A DNA stretch of 9,034 nt from Lachnospiraceae bacterium UBA7729 (GTDB lineage Bacteria > Bacillota > Clostridia > Lachnospirales > Lachnospiraceae): NCBI GenBank assembly GCA_002482005.1, contig DLFD01000024.1:1-9034 (forward strand), read 5' to 3'. The position numbers and the translations under genes were made by a program. Position 1 is the first letter of the stretch. Every line of letters starts with the position of its first letter. The notes under the pieces are model-generated. The model saw only the letters and a list, made by a program, of their open reading frames with translations, searched no databases and was not told the DNA's origin. Shown here in pieces: positions 1 to 6,534 of this stretch.

Positions 1-53
1 TCTATTCGACCCCAACATCATATAGAATATATAGAAGCTAAACGCATTGAGGT

Positions 54-82
54 ATTATAACAGTTTGGTCAATTGGATACAA
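54..82 (-). promoter_or_regulatory. Candidate leftward promoter for a gene beyond the window's left edge
   Basis: On the minus strand the -35 box is TTGTAT (77-82) and the -10 box is TATAAT (54-59), with a 17-nt spacer. A TG one base upstream of the -10 gives an extended -10 (TGTTATAAT), which compensates for the weak -35. It lies downstream of the opp terminator and reads out of the window, so its gene is not visible. The surrounding 1-120 is AT-rich and has no convincing coding sequence. A direct repeat TATAGAA (21-27 and 30-36) lies in the predicted early transcript. Confidence 0.5.
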
Positions 83-159
83 TGAAAAAATCATGAAAAA
101 TCTATGTAAGCAGGAAAAGTTCCGGAAAACAGCCCCCTGGGGCCGGGAATCTGCCCCTG

Positions 160-193
160 AAAAAGAGCGTCCCGGAGGATTCCGGAACGCTCT
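160..193 (-). terminator. Strong intrinsic terminator of the opp operon
   Basis: Read on the minus strand, arms AGAGCGTTCCGGA (181-193) and TCCGGGACGCTCT (164-176) pair over 13 bp with one T-G wobble and an ATCC loop, followed at once by a five-T tract. It starts 22 nt after the oppF stop codon. Stem strength, small loop and T tract make this a textbook Rho-independent terminator. Confidence 0.95.
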
Positions 194-215
194 CTGCCAA
201 TCTGTTCTTTTCTGC

Positions 216-1169
216 TCAGACTGCTTTCTCTTCTGCTGCCTTCAGAAAGCGGTCATACTCCTCGTCGGTGCACCTGACGAAGTGGGTTCCCTCCACATGA
301 TGGCTGGTTCCCTTGTTATAGTCGATCCCGGAGGCAGCGTAGTCGTAGGTCTCAGCCACCCTCTTTTTTTCGACGATCGGATTCGGGGACGGGATCGCCG
401 AAAGCAGCGATCTGGTATAAGGATGGATCGGATGCGCGAAGATCTCATCTGTCGTCCCGGTCTCCAGCAGGTGTCCGAGATGAAGGACACCGATCCTGTC
501 GGAGATATACTTGACCATGGACAGATCGTGGGCGATGAAGAGATAAGCGGTACCTGTCTCGTCCTGAATGTCCTTCATCAGGTTGACGACCTGGGCCTGG
601 ATCGATACGTCCAGAGCGGAGATACATTCATCGGCGATGATCAGACTTGGGTTCATGATCAGCGCTCTTGCGATACCGACACGCTGTCTCTGTCCGCCGG
701 AAAACTGGTGAGGATATCTTCCCGCATGCTCCGGAGCCAGGCCTACCTTCTTCAGGATAGCTTTGATCTTCTCCGCTCTCTCTGCCCTGCTCCCGTACAT
801 ATGGTTGATGTCCAGGCCTTCGCCTATGATATCCTCAACCTTCTTTCTGGGATTCAGGGAAGCCATGGGATCCTGGAAGATCATCTGCATCTGAGTCCTC
901 AGCATATGGGTGCTTTTGTAGTTCAGGCTCCCGCTGATGTCCTCTCCCTTGAACGTGATCTTTCCCGCAGTCGGATCGTACAGGCGGATGATCGCACGTC
1001 CGATCGTTGACTTGCCGGACCCGGATTCTCCGACCAGGCCGTAGGTCTCGCCCGGATAGATCTCAAAACTCACATCATCGACAGCCTTGACCGTGAAGGT
1101 CCTGCTGACCTTGAAATACTGCTTCAGCCCCTCTACTTTCAGGAGCGGCATATCACTTGTCCTTGCCAT
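216..1169 (-). CDS. oppF: Oligopeptide ABC transporter ATP-binding protein OppF
   Basis: One of the two ATPases of an oligopeptide importer, working at the cytoplasmic face of the OppBC channel as a heterodimer with OppD. The 317-residue length is usual for OppF. Visible motifs are Walker A GESGSGKST (47-55), Q-loop Gln in IFQD (about 99), ABC signature FSGGQRQR (156-163), Walker B SLIIADE (175-181) with catalytic Glu181, D-loop SALD, and H-loop His214 in IAHD. The C-terminal oligopeptide/dipeptide region includes HPYTRSLLSAIPSPNP (249-264). Cys182 follows the catalytic Glu where a proline is common (DEP). The ATG at 1169 overlaps the oppD stop by one base (TGATG) and has AAGGAG upstream; an in-frame ATG at residue 7 is possible. 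It is the last gene before a strong terminator. Certain as an OppF/DppF-type ATPase; the Opp label rests on the whole operon. Confidence 0.95.
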   Translation of the reverse strand: MARTSDMPLLKVEGLKQYFKVSRTFTVKAVDDVSFEIYPGETYGLVGESGSGKSTIGRAIIRLYDPTAGKITFKGEDISGSLNYKSTHMLRTQMQMIFQDPMASLNPRKKVEDIIGEGLDINHMYGSRAERAEKIKAILKKVGLAPEHAGRYPHQFSGGQRQRVGIARALIMNPSLIIADECISALDVSIQAQVVNLMKDIQDETGTAYLFIAHDLSMVKYISDRIGVLHLGHLLETGTTDEIFAHPIHPYTRSLLSAIPSPNPIVEKKRVAETYDYAASGIDYNKGTSHHVEGTHFVRCTDEEYDRFLKAAEEKAV

Positions 1170-2341
1170 CAGTCTCCGCTCCTTTCTTCCGCTCCTGCAG
1201 CCTTTCCGCTCCCGGAACGTTCGGAGGAAGTCTTCGCGGGAGCTGCTCCGGCGCTGCCTGGAGCGCTGATTCCTGCACTCTTCCTCATCCTCTCAAGCCT
1301 TGCCTTCAGTTCCGGCGGCATCTCTACCTTCGGGGCCCTTTCGTCAAGCAGCCAGGTTGCGGCATAGTGGGTCTCCGATATCCTGAACATCGGCGGCTGT
1401 GCCTTGTCGTCCACGACCAGAGCATACTTGTTTCTTGGTGCAAATGCGTCTCCCTGTTTCTCGTGAAGCAGGTTTGGCGGCGACCCCGGGATGGTGTACA
1501 GACGGGCGTCGTCCGTATCCAGGTCCGGCATTGCGGACAGAAGTCCCCATGTATAAGGATGCTTCGGCTCATAGAAGATCTCGTTGATGGTGCCTTTCTC
1601 GACGATCTTCCCTGCATACATTACGTTGACGTAATCGGCGATCTTTGCCACAACGCCCAGGTCATGGGTGATGTAGATGACAGAGATGCCTCTCTCCTTC
1701 TGGATCCTCGAGATCAGCTCCAGGATCTTTGCCTGTATGGTGACATCCAGAGCGGTGGTAGGCTCATCGCAGATCAGAAGATCCGGATTGCAGGACAAGG
1801 CGATCGCTATGACGACCCTCTGCCGCATACCTCCGGAGAGCTGGTGCGGATAGTTCTTCATTCTGGCTTCTGCATCCGTGATACCGACTTCCTGGAGAAG
1901 CCTGACAGCCCTTGCATGAGCCTCTTCCTTCGGCATGTGGAAGTGCCAGATCATGCCTTCCATGATCTGGTTTCCGATGTTCATGGTCGGGTCGAGGGAG
2001 GTCATCGGGTCCTGGAAGACCATGGCCATACGCTTGCCGTTGATGTGGGTCCTGATCCATTTCTTATCTTTGGTAAGGATCTCGACTTTCTCTTCCGTCC
2101 CGTCGTCATGACGATAGGCAAAGCTGATGGTGCCGGAGTTGACCACGGCATTCTTTGCCAGGATGCCCATGGCGGCCCTCATGGTGACGGACTTGCCGGA
2201 ACCGGACTCGCCGACGATCGCGACCGTCTCCCCCTTGTGAAGCTCAAGATCGATGCCGCGGATCGCGTGGACATAGCCGGCAGTCGTCCTGAAGCTGATG
2301 TCGAGACCTTTTATGTCAAGAATCTTTTCGCGTATATCCAT
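1169..2341 (-). CDS. oppD: Oligopeptide ABC transporter ATP-binding protein OppD
   Basis: Second ATPase of the importer, partner of OppF. Motifs: Walker A GESGSGKS (44-51), Q-loop VFQD (108-111), signature LSGGMRQR (168-175), Walker B LLICDE (188-193) with Glu193, SALD-equivalent TALD (196-199), and H-loop His226 in ITHD. The C-terminal domain carries IPGSPPNLL (284-292) and a SETHYAATWLL stretch (322-332), a form I associate with clostridial OppD proteins, without the usual cysteine cluster of DppD. After about residue 355 comes a Ser/Gly/Ala-rich tail of about 35 residues that is not part of the family core. The ATG directly follows the oppC stop (TAAATG) with AAGGAG seven bases upstream inside oppC, so translational coupling is likely. 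Its stop overlaps the oppF start. Confidence 0.95.
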   Translation of the reverse strand: MDIREKILDIKGLDISFRTTAGYVHAIRGIDLELHKGETVAIVGESGSGKSVTMRAAMGILAKNAVVNSGTISFAYRHDDGTEEKVEILTKDKKWIRTHINGKRMAMVFQDPMTSLDPTMNIGNQIMEGMIWHFHMPKEEAHARAVRLLQEVGITDAEARMKNYPHQLSGGMRQRVVIAIALSCNPDLLICDEPTTALDVTIQAKILELISRIQKERGISVIYITHDLGVVAKIADYVNVMYAGKIVEKGTINEIFYEPKHPYTWGLLSAMPDLDTDDARLYTIPGSPPNLLHEKQGDAFAPRNKYALVVDDKAQPPMFRISETHYAATWLLDERAPKVEMPPELKARLERMRKSAGISAPGSAGAAPAKTSSERSGSGKAAGAEERSGD

Positions 2342-3412
2342 TTACATCTCCTTCATCTTCGGGTCAAGCGCCTCCCTGAGGCCGTCGCCGATCAGGTTGA
2401 AGCTGAGCATCAGGAGCGCCATAACGACGATCGGCGCCACGATCTGATAAGGATGGGTGGTGAAGCTGTTGTAGCCATCCGAGATCAGGGAGCCCAGAGA
2501 GCACTGCGGTACAGGAATGCCGAGTCCGACGAAGGAGAGGAATGCCTCCGTGAAGATTGCCGTCGGGATCGAGAACATGACCTGTGTGATGATCGGTCCG
2601 ATGATGTTCGGAAGGATCTCCGCAAAGATGATGTGAAATGGTCTTGCGCCGAGTGTCTTTGATGCCAGCACGAATTCCTGTTCCTTCAGCTTGAGCATCT
2701 CCGCGCGTGCGATACGGCTCATGCCCACCCACTCGGTCAGCATCAGGGCGAAGATGATGGTCAGCATGCCCGGCTTCAGGATCAGCAGAAGCAGGGTGAC
2801 GATGACCAGCCTCGGAATACCGTTCATGATCTCCAGGATACGCTGCATGACCATGTCGACTTTGCCGCCGAAGTAGCCGGAGATCAGGCCGTAGGACATA
2901 CCGATGACCATGTCGATGATGGTGGCGGCAACGGCGATGATCAGAGAGACACGCGCTCCCTGCCAGGTACGGGTCCAGATGTCACGTCCATACCGGTCGG
3001 AACCAAACCAGTAATAAGTATCGTCGAGGCCTTCTTCCTCATAAAGATTGGTCGTCTTCGTTCCGGTCGAGGTGGACATCTTCTCGTCTCCGTTGAAGAT
3101 CCCCATCCTCTCGATGCCCGGGACGCGGGGAGCGAGGTTCTTGCTCTTCAGGTCCTGGGCGGAATAGTCATAGCCGTTCATATGAGGTCCGATGATCGCG
3201 AAGAAGATGATGATGAAGACGATCCAGAGTCCGACGACTCCGCTCTTCTTTCTCCTGAAGCGTGTGGTAACGTCCTTCCATACGGACTGGGAGGCGAAGT
3301 TGCGGTCCACTTCGATCGCGGCATCGCTCTTCAGAACGAAATCCGAATCCACAGGAGTGTAAGGCTTCTGGGGAGTGAATGTCTGTACTGCCTGCGTTTT
3401 TGCCTTTGACAT
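2342..3412 (-). CDS. oppC: Oligopeptide ABC transporter permease OppC
   Basis: Inner-membrane permease forming the peptide channel with OppB. The 356-residue protein has a cytoplasmic N-terminus of about 55 residues, a first membrane span at about 58-77, an external loop ending in WFGSDRYGRDIWTR (135-148, a family landmark), and about five further spans. The EAA coupling loop runs through EFVLASKTLGARPFH (246-260) and contacts the ATPases; GDGLREALDPK (342-352) is the usual C-terminus. The chosen ATG at 3412 has AAAGGAGGG nine bases upstream. A longer frame from a TTG at 3433 would contain the ribosome binding site itself and was rejected. It begins one base after the oppB stop. The external loop (about 78-150) is long but normal for clostridial OppC. 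Confidence 0.94.
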   Translation of the reverse strand: MSKAKTQAVQTFTPQKPYTPVDSDFVLKSDAAIEVDRNFASQSVWKDVTTRFRRKKSGVVGLWIVFIIIFFAIIGPHMNGYDYSAQDLKSKNLAPRVPGIERMGIFNGDEKMSTSTGTKTTNLYEEEGLDDTYYWFGSDRYGRDIWTRTWQGARVSLIIAVAATIIDMVIGMSYGLISGYFGGKVDMVMQRILEIMNGIPRLVIVTLLLLILKPGMLTIIFALMLTEWVGMSRIARAEMLKLKEQEFVLASKTLGARPFHIIFAEILPNIIGPIITQVMFSIPTAIFTEAFLSFVGLGIPVPQCSLGSLISDGYNSFTTHPYQIVAPIVVMALLMLSFNLIGDGLREALDPKMKEM

Positions 3413-3413
3413 A

Positions 3414-4349
3414 TCAGCTTCCCTCCTTTGCAAGCCTGATCCTCGGATCGATTACGCCGTAGAGGATATCGACGACAAGCATGATGGCGATATACATGGC
3501 GGAATAGATGAAGGCCAGGGAGATGACGACGTTATAGTCATTCGACTGGATCGCGTTGACAAGGAGCGAGCCGACACCCGGGATCGCGAAGATCTTCTCG
3601 ACGACCAAAGAGCCGGTCATCAGATCGACGATCAGCGGCGCAAGGACCGTGATGATCGGGATCAGGGCGTTCCTCAGGGCATGTGAAAAGATCAGTTTTC
3701 TGCCCGAAAGTCCCTTGGACTCTGCCAGAAGCATGTAATCGGAATCCAGGACTTCCATCATCTCGGTACGCGTGAATCTCGCGATCGTAGCCATCGTGAA
3801 CATGGAGAGCGAGATGGACGGCAGCCAGCTGGAAGCCATGGCCTGCTTGGCCGAGTAGAGCATCGGGAACCACTTCAGTTTGAAGCCGAACTGATAAGAC
3901 AGGATCAGCGCGAACACATAAGACGGCACCGAGACACCGATGACCGAGATGATGGTGCAGATCGTGTCCCAGATAGTATCATGGTTCAGCGCTGCGATCA
4001 GACCGAGGACCAGTCCGACCAGTGCGCCAAGCCCGACAGCCATGCCGCCGATCCGGATGGAGATCGGAAGTCTGGTCGCGATAAGCTGGGAGATCGGAGT
4101 GTTCTTGGATATGTTGTAGCTCACGCCGAAGTCGCCCGTGAGCATATTTTTCACATACTTAAAGAACTGTACGACGACAGGCTGGTCCAGACCGTACTTT
4201 GCATACAGGGTCGCCCTCTGAGTATCGTTCAGTTTTTCATCATTGAATGGGGATCCTGGCATCAGCTGCATCAGGATGAACAATACAAGAAGTATTACAA
4301 GAAGCGTGAAGATGGAGGTCAGAACACGCTTGCCGATGTATTTCTTCAC
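3414..4349 (-). CDS. oppB: Oligopeptide ABC transporter permease OppB (GTG start)
   Basis: Permease partner of OppC. The 311-residue length matches the family (about 306 in E. coli). The first span is at about 9-29, followed by MPGSPF (30-35) and GDFGVSY (72-78), which are typical of OppB. The EAA loop is AESKGLSGRKLIFSHALRN (209-227) and the end is GVIDPRIRLAKEG (298-310). The frame is open 64 codons further upstream, but that stretch contains no membrane segment and overlaps RNA hairpins. The GTG at 4349 is preceded by GGGAGGAGAGG and opens a standard MKKYIGKRVL N-terminus, so I chose it. The gene follows a 224-nt gap from oppA and leads a tightly packed oppBCDF block. Confidence 0.94.
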   Translation of the reverse strand: MKKYIGKRVLTSIFTLLVILLVLFILMQLMPGSPFNDEKLNDTQRATLYAKYGLDQPVVVQFFKYVKNMLTGDFGVSYNISKNTPISQLIATRLPISIRIGGMAVGLGALVGLVLGLIAALNHDTIWDTICTIISVIGVSVPSYVFALILSYQFGFKLKWFPMLYSAKQAMASSWLPSISLSMFTMATIARFTRTEMMEVLDSDYMLLAESKGLSGRKLIFSHALRNALIPIITVLAPLIVDLMTGSLVVEKIFAIPGVGSLLVNAIQSNDYNVVISLAFIYSAMYIAIMLVVDILYGVIDPRIRLAKEGS

Positions 4350-4350
4350 A

Positions 4351-4381
4351 ATTACCTCTCCTCCCGCATCCCTGCGGTAAT
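4351..4381 (-). promoter_or_regulatory. oppB ribosome binding site held within an inverted repeat
   Basis: On the minus strand ATTACC (4376-4381) can pair with GGTAAT (4351-4356), placing the GGAGGAG ribosome binding site in the loop, with the GTG start two bases past the stem. A competing hairpin CCGCA-GGGA-TGCGG sits just upstream of the binding site. Either fold could tune oppB translation relative to oppA. Pairing is seen in the sequence; the regulatory role is inference. Confidence 0.4.
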
Positions 4382-4404
4382 GTTTTACGCTCCGGGATGT
4401 GCTT

Positions 4405-4422
4405 GCAGAGTGTACACTCCGC
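4405..4422 (-). other. Small palindromic hairpin between oppA and oppB
   Basis: GAGTGTACACTC (4408-4419) is a perfect 12-bp DNA palindrome. As minus-strand RNA, GCGGAGT and ACTCTGC pair over 7 bp with one G-U and a GUAC loop. It sits 55 nt before the oppB start. It has no T tract after it, so it is not an intrinsic terminator. It could be an RNA structure or a protein site. Confidence 0.45.
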
Positions 4423-4445
4423 TTTACGTTGTCAGCTTTTCTGCT

Positions 4446-4507
4446 AAGATAAGGCAAGGCCGTCAGGACAGCTGCCTGTCCGGCGACCTCTTTGCTAAGC
4501 TTATCTT
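4446..4507 (-). other. Long imperfect hairpin in the oppA-oppB intergenic RNA
   Basis: A 62-nt structure on the minus strand. AAGATAAG (4500-4507) pairs with CTTATCTT (4446-4453); then GCAA with TTGC, GGTCG with CGGCC (one wobble) and GGACAG with CTGTCC, closing on a GCAG loop, with small bulges between. That is 23 base pairs in four segments. No T run follows, so it is not a classical terminator. Intercistronic hairpins after binding-protein genes in ABC operons are known to protect the upstream mRNA or limit read-through; I infer the same here. Confidence 0.65.
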
Positions 4508-4573
4508 GTAAGTCCCTTTCTCCGCACCCGCCTCCGGGCAATGCCTTTCGGCGGATACGATTCCAGGATGGAA

Positions 4574-6226
4574 TTATTCAGCTGCCTTTTCAGCATCCTT
4601 GTAGACACGGTTCAGAGCGACCGGATGATACTCGATGCCGGTGACTGCCGGGGAGATCATCTCAGCGTTCGACTGAGTGTACAGCGGGAAGATGACCGCC
4701 TCGTTCATGACGATCTGCTCAGCATCGTAAAGCTTTGCCCAGCGTCCCTCTGCATCGGTAGCAAGATCGCCGGTGGTGCACTCCTCGATGATGGAATCAT
4801 AGTCGCTGTTGGACCAGAGACCATAGTTGTTGGAGTTATCGGTTACCCACATTCCGAGATAGGTCATCGGGTCTGCGTAGTCCGGGCCCCATCTGGTAAG
4901 ACCAAGCTGGAAGTTGCCGTCCTGCATATCCTGGACTCTCTGCTTCTTCGGCTCGACGGTCAGGGTGACGGTCAGGCCCGGAAGATTGGTCTGCCACTGT
5001 TCCTGAAGGACGGTAGCGACCTTCTGCGGAGCATCGTCTGCGTCTACGACCATCTCGAGATCGAGGCTGTCGATTCCGAGCTCTTCAAGTCCCTTCTGCC
5101 AGAACTCTGCTGCCTTGGCCGGATCGGAATCGCAGACATCCTTGAACTTGTCCTGGTCTCCGGAGAAATCGGATCCGTCCGGACCGGTTGCGAACTGCGG
5201 CGGGACCGCTGTGAAGGTCGGAAGAGAACCATCCTTAAGGACATCCTCAGCGATGGCAGTTCTGTCGATCGCGAAGGTCAGAGCCTTGCGGATGTTCTCA
5301 TTCGCAAGTTCCGGAACCTTAGCCATGTTCGGAGATACATACCAGAGATAGCCGGCACCGATCGCCCGAAATGCCGGATCATCCTTGACCTGATCGACCT
5401 GGTCGCCGTTGACAAGGGTGGTATCAAGGTCGCCTGCCTGATAGGACATCAGAGCCTGCTGGGAATCCTGGATGACCTGATAATCAAGTCCAGAAAGCTT
5501 GACGCGGTCTGCATCGTAGTAATCCGGGTTCTTGGTCAGATGGAACTCGGTTGCTGCCGGCTCATAGGAGTCGAGAACAAATGCGCCGTTGGAAAGTACG
5601 GTCTCCGGAGAGGTTCCGAAGGTGTCCGCGCAGCTCTCGAAGAACTTCTCGTTGACCGGATAGTAGGTCGGGAAGTACATCAGGGACAGGAAATAGGAAA
5701 CAGGAGCGTTCAGCTCGACCTTGAGGGTCTTGTCATCGACTGCGGTGACTCCCAGCTCGGACTTGTCCTTCTCACCGGCGATGATCTCGGCCGCATTCTT
5801 GACCTGGCCGATATCGCTCAGCATGTATGCATACTCAGATGCAACATCCGGATCGACTGCTCTCTGCCAGCCGAAGACGAAGTCATTCGCGGTGACCGGA
5901 TCGCCATTCGACCACTTTGCATCCCTCAGCTTGAAGGTCCAGGTAAGACCATCATCGGATGTTTCGTAGCTTTCTGCCAGTGCGTTCACCGGCTGTCCGT
6001 CAGCGTCCATCTGCATCAGACCGTCGGTGTAATCGGCGATCACCTCGAATGAGGTACCGTCGGTAGCCTGCTGCGGGTCCAGGGACTCGACCGGGGTCTC
6101 CATCATGATGCTCAGATCATTCGCCGCATCATCCGCAAGTGCGGTCATGGCAGGGACTGCCGGTACGGCGCCGAGCGCCATGGCAGAAGCAGCTGCTGCT
6201 GCAACAAAAGCTCTTGCCTTGTTCAT
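4574..6226 (-). CDS. oppA: Oligopeptide-binding protein OppA (family 5 solute-binding protein, no lipobox)
   Basis: Extracellular peptide receptor that delivers ligand to OppBC. It has 550 residues, normal for OppA. A signal peptide spans about residues 1-31: short basic start MNKAR, alanine-rich hydrophobic core (6-22), and a type I site ALA (29-31) before DDAAND. The first cysteine is residue 199, so no lipoprotein attachment site exists. The family 5 signature runs through DGLTWTFKLRDAKWSNGDP (92-110) and VTANDFVFGWQRAVDP (111-126). FAIDRTAIAEDVL (318-330) and RWGPDYADPMTYL (445-457) fit the peptide-binding OppA subgroup. The ATG has AAGGAGGAG upstream. It is the first gene of the operon, set off from oppB by 224 nt with hairpins, which suggests higher expression than the membrane parts. 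Peptide specificity cannot be read from sequence. Confidence 0.95.
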   Translation of the reverse strand: MNKARAFVAAAAASAMALGAVPAVPAMTALADDAANDLSIMMETPVESLDPQQATDGTSFEVIADYTDGLMQMDADGQPVNALAESYETSDDGLTWTFKLRDAKWSNGDPVTANDFVFGWQRAVDPDVASEYAYMLSDIGQVKNAAEIIAGEKDKSELGVTAVDDKTLKVELNAPVSYFLSLMYFPTYYPVNEKFFESCADTFGTSPETVLSNGAFVLDSYEPAATEFHLTKNPDYYDADRVKLSGLDYQVIQDSQQALMSYQAGDLDTTLVNGDQVDQVKDDPAFRAIGAGYLWYVSPNMAKVPELANENIRKALTFAIDRTAIAEDVLKDGSLPTFTAVPPQFATGPDGSDFSGDQDKFKDVCDSDPAKAAEFWQKGLEELGIDSLDLEMVVDADDAPQKVATVLQEQWQTNLPGLTVTLTVEPKKQRVQDMQDGNFQLGLTRWGPDYADPMTYLGMWVTDNSNNYGLWSNSDYDSIIEECTTGDLATDAEGRWAKLYDAEQIVMNEAVIFPLYTQSNAEMISPAVTGIEYHPVALNRVYKDAEKAAE

Positions 6227-6255
6227 ATTCCACTCCTCCTTATACTTTATGTAAC

Positions 6256-6318
6256 AAAATAGCGCATAGAGAATTTCGAAAAACTTTCGGTCTCAATGAC
6301 GCTCCCTTGCGCTTATTT
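6256..6318 (-). promoter_or_regulatory. Structured oppA leader RNA
   Basis: On the minus strand AAATAAGCGCA (6308-6318) pairs with TGCGCTATTT (6257-6266) as a 10-bp stem with one bulged A. Inside, GAGA/TCTC and CGAAA/TTTCG form a nested hairpin. The stem starts near the predicted transcription start (about 6315) and ends 15 nt before the ribosome binding site, which stays free. It matches no riboswitch class I recognise. A 5' stabilising stem is a simple explanation. Confidence 0.45.
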
Positions 6319-6321
6319 GGG

Positions 6322-6350
6322 ATGATAGCACGTTAAAGTGCTGAAGTAAA
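6322..6350 (-). promoter_or_regulatory. Probable oppA operon promoter (extended -10)
   Basis: Minus-strand -35 TTTACT (6345-6350), 17-nt spacer, -10 TATCAT (6322-6327), with TG one base before the -10. The boxes match the housekeeping consensus at 4/6 and 5/6. The predicted start near 6315 gives a leader of about 90 nt before oppA. This is the best promoter-like sequence in the gap. Confidence 0.6.
6327..6342 (-). promoter_or_regulatory. Palindrome (candidate operator) inside the oppA promoter spacer
   Basis: AGCACGTTAAAGTGCT on the plus strand is symmetric at 14 of 16 positions: arms AGCAC/GTGCT around a TTAA centre. It lies between the -10 and -35 boxes, touching the -10, a position where a bound repressor would block RNA polymerase. 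It does not resemble a cre site or a CodY box. The symmetry is seen; its role as an operator is inferred. Confidence 0.4.
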
Positions 6351-6413
6351 CAACAAATTCTTCTAATTTTGGATTTTTCCCAAAAAATGTTTGTCGTATC
6401 AGCATAGTCTATG

Positions 6414-6453
6414 ATTATACAAGTGATTTTTTATTGATGTTCGATAAAAAATC
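6414..6453 (-). promoter_or_regulatory. Second possible -10 box next to a perfect inverted repeat
   Basis: TATAAT (6414-6419, minus strand) is a perfect -10 box, but no good -35 lies 16-18 nt upstream (GAACAT at 17). Where the -35 should be there is a perfect 10-bp inverted repeat, GATTTTTTAT and ATAAAAAATC (6425-6434 and 6444-6453), with a 9-nt spacer. This could be a regulator-dependent promoter, an A/T-rich upstream element, or chance in an AT-rich region. Confidence 0.35.
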
Positions 6454-6490
6454 TTATAAGTCTGCCGTCATGCTGTTATTGTCAAAAAGT

Positions 6491-6518
6491 GAAAAACCCG
6501 GAATTTTTTTGAATTCGG
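6491..6518 (-). terminator. Intrinsic terminator after the glycosyltransferase gene
   Basis: Minus strand: CCGAATT (6512-6518), loop CAAAAA, AATTC-C-GG (6498-6505) with one bulged C, then G and five Ts (6492-6496). The stem has 7 bp and is fairly AT-rich, so termination may be incomplete. It lies 17 nt after the stop codon of the glycosyltransferase gene and separates that unit from the opp promoter. Confidence 0.65.
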
Positions 6519-6534
6519 ACAGGCTGTTCAAAGC

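Larger units (their letters stand above)
6227..6534 (-). other. oppA control region (308-nt intergenic stretch)
   Basis: This gap is AT-rich and contains no coding sequence I can support. In transcription order it holds the terminator of the glycosyltransferase unit, a perfect inverted repeat next to a TATAAT box, an extended -10 promoter with a palindrome in its spacer, a leader RNA able to fold into a stem, and the oppA ribosome binding site AAGGAGGAG (about 6233-6241). The separate entries give each element. Confidence 0.75.

Noticed and set aside
132..143. GCCCCCTGGGGC palindrome beyond the opp terminator
   Set aside because: Too small a loop for a hairpin and no T tract; the stronger terminator at 160-193 already accounts for transcript ending.
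93..1010. A 305-codon plus-strand open frame covering the opp terminator and oppF
   Set aside because: It runs through a strong terminator stem and is antisense to oppF; no ribosome binding site or domain.
1157..2662. A 501-codon open frame on the plus strand, opposite oppD and oppC
   Set aside because: Antisense to two certain ATPase/permease genes and spans their junction; the product is unrecognisable and His/Asp/Arg-rich, as expected of a shadow frame.
4350..4541. A 64-residue N-terminal extension of OppB
   Set aside because: The stretch contains the intergenic hairpins and no family similarity; a GTG at 4349 with a strong ribosome binding site gives the standard OppB N-terminus.
4541..6052. 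A 503-codon open frame on the plus strand, opposite oppA
   Set aside because: It is the antisense shadow of oppA, kept open by codon bias. Its translation has no recognisable domain, and OppA is certain on the other strand.
6353..6376. A CodY-like box (AAATTCTTCTAATTT) upstream of oppA
   Set aside because: Only about 9 of 15 positions fit the CodY consensus, which is expected by chance in AT-rich DNA.
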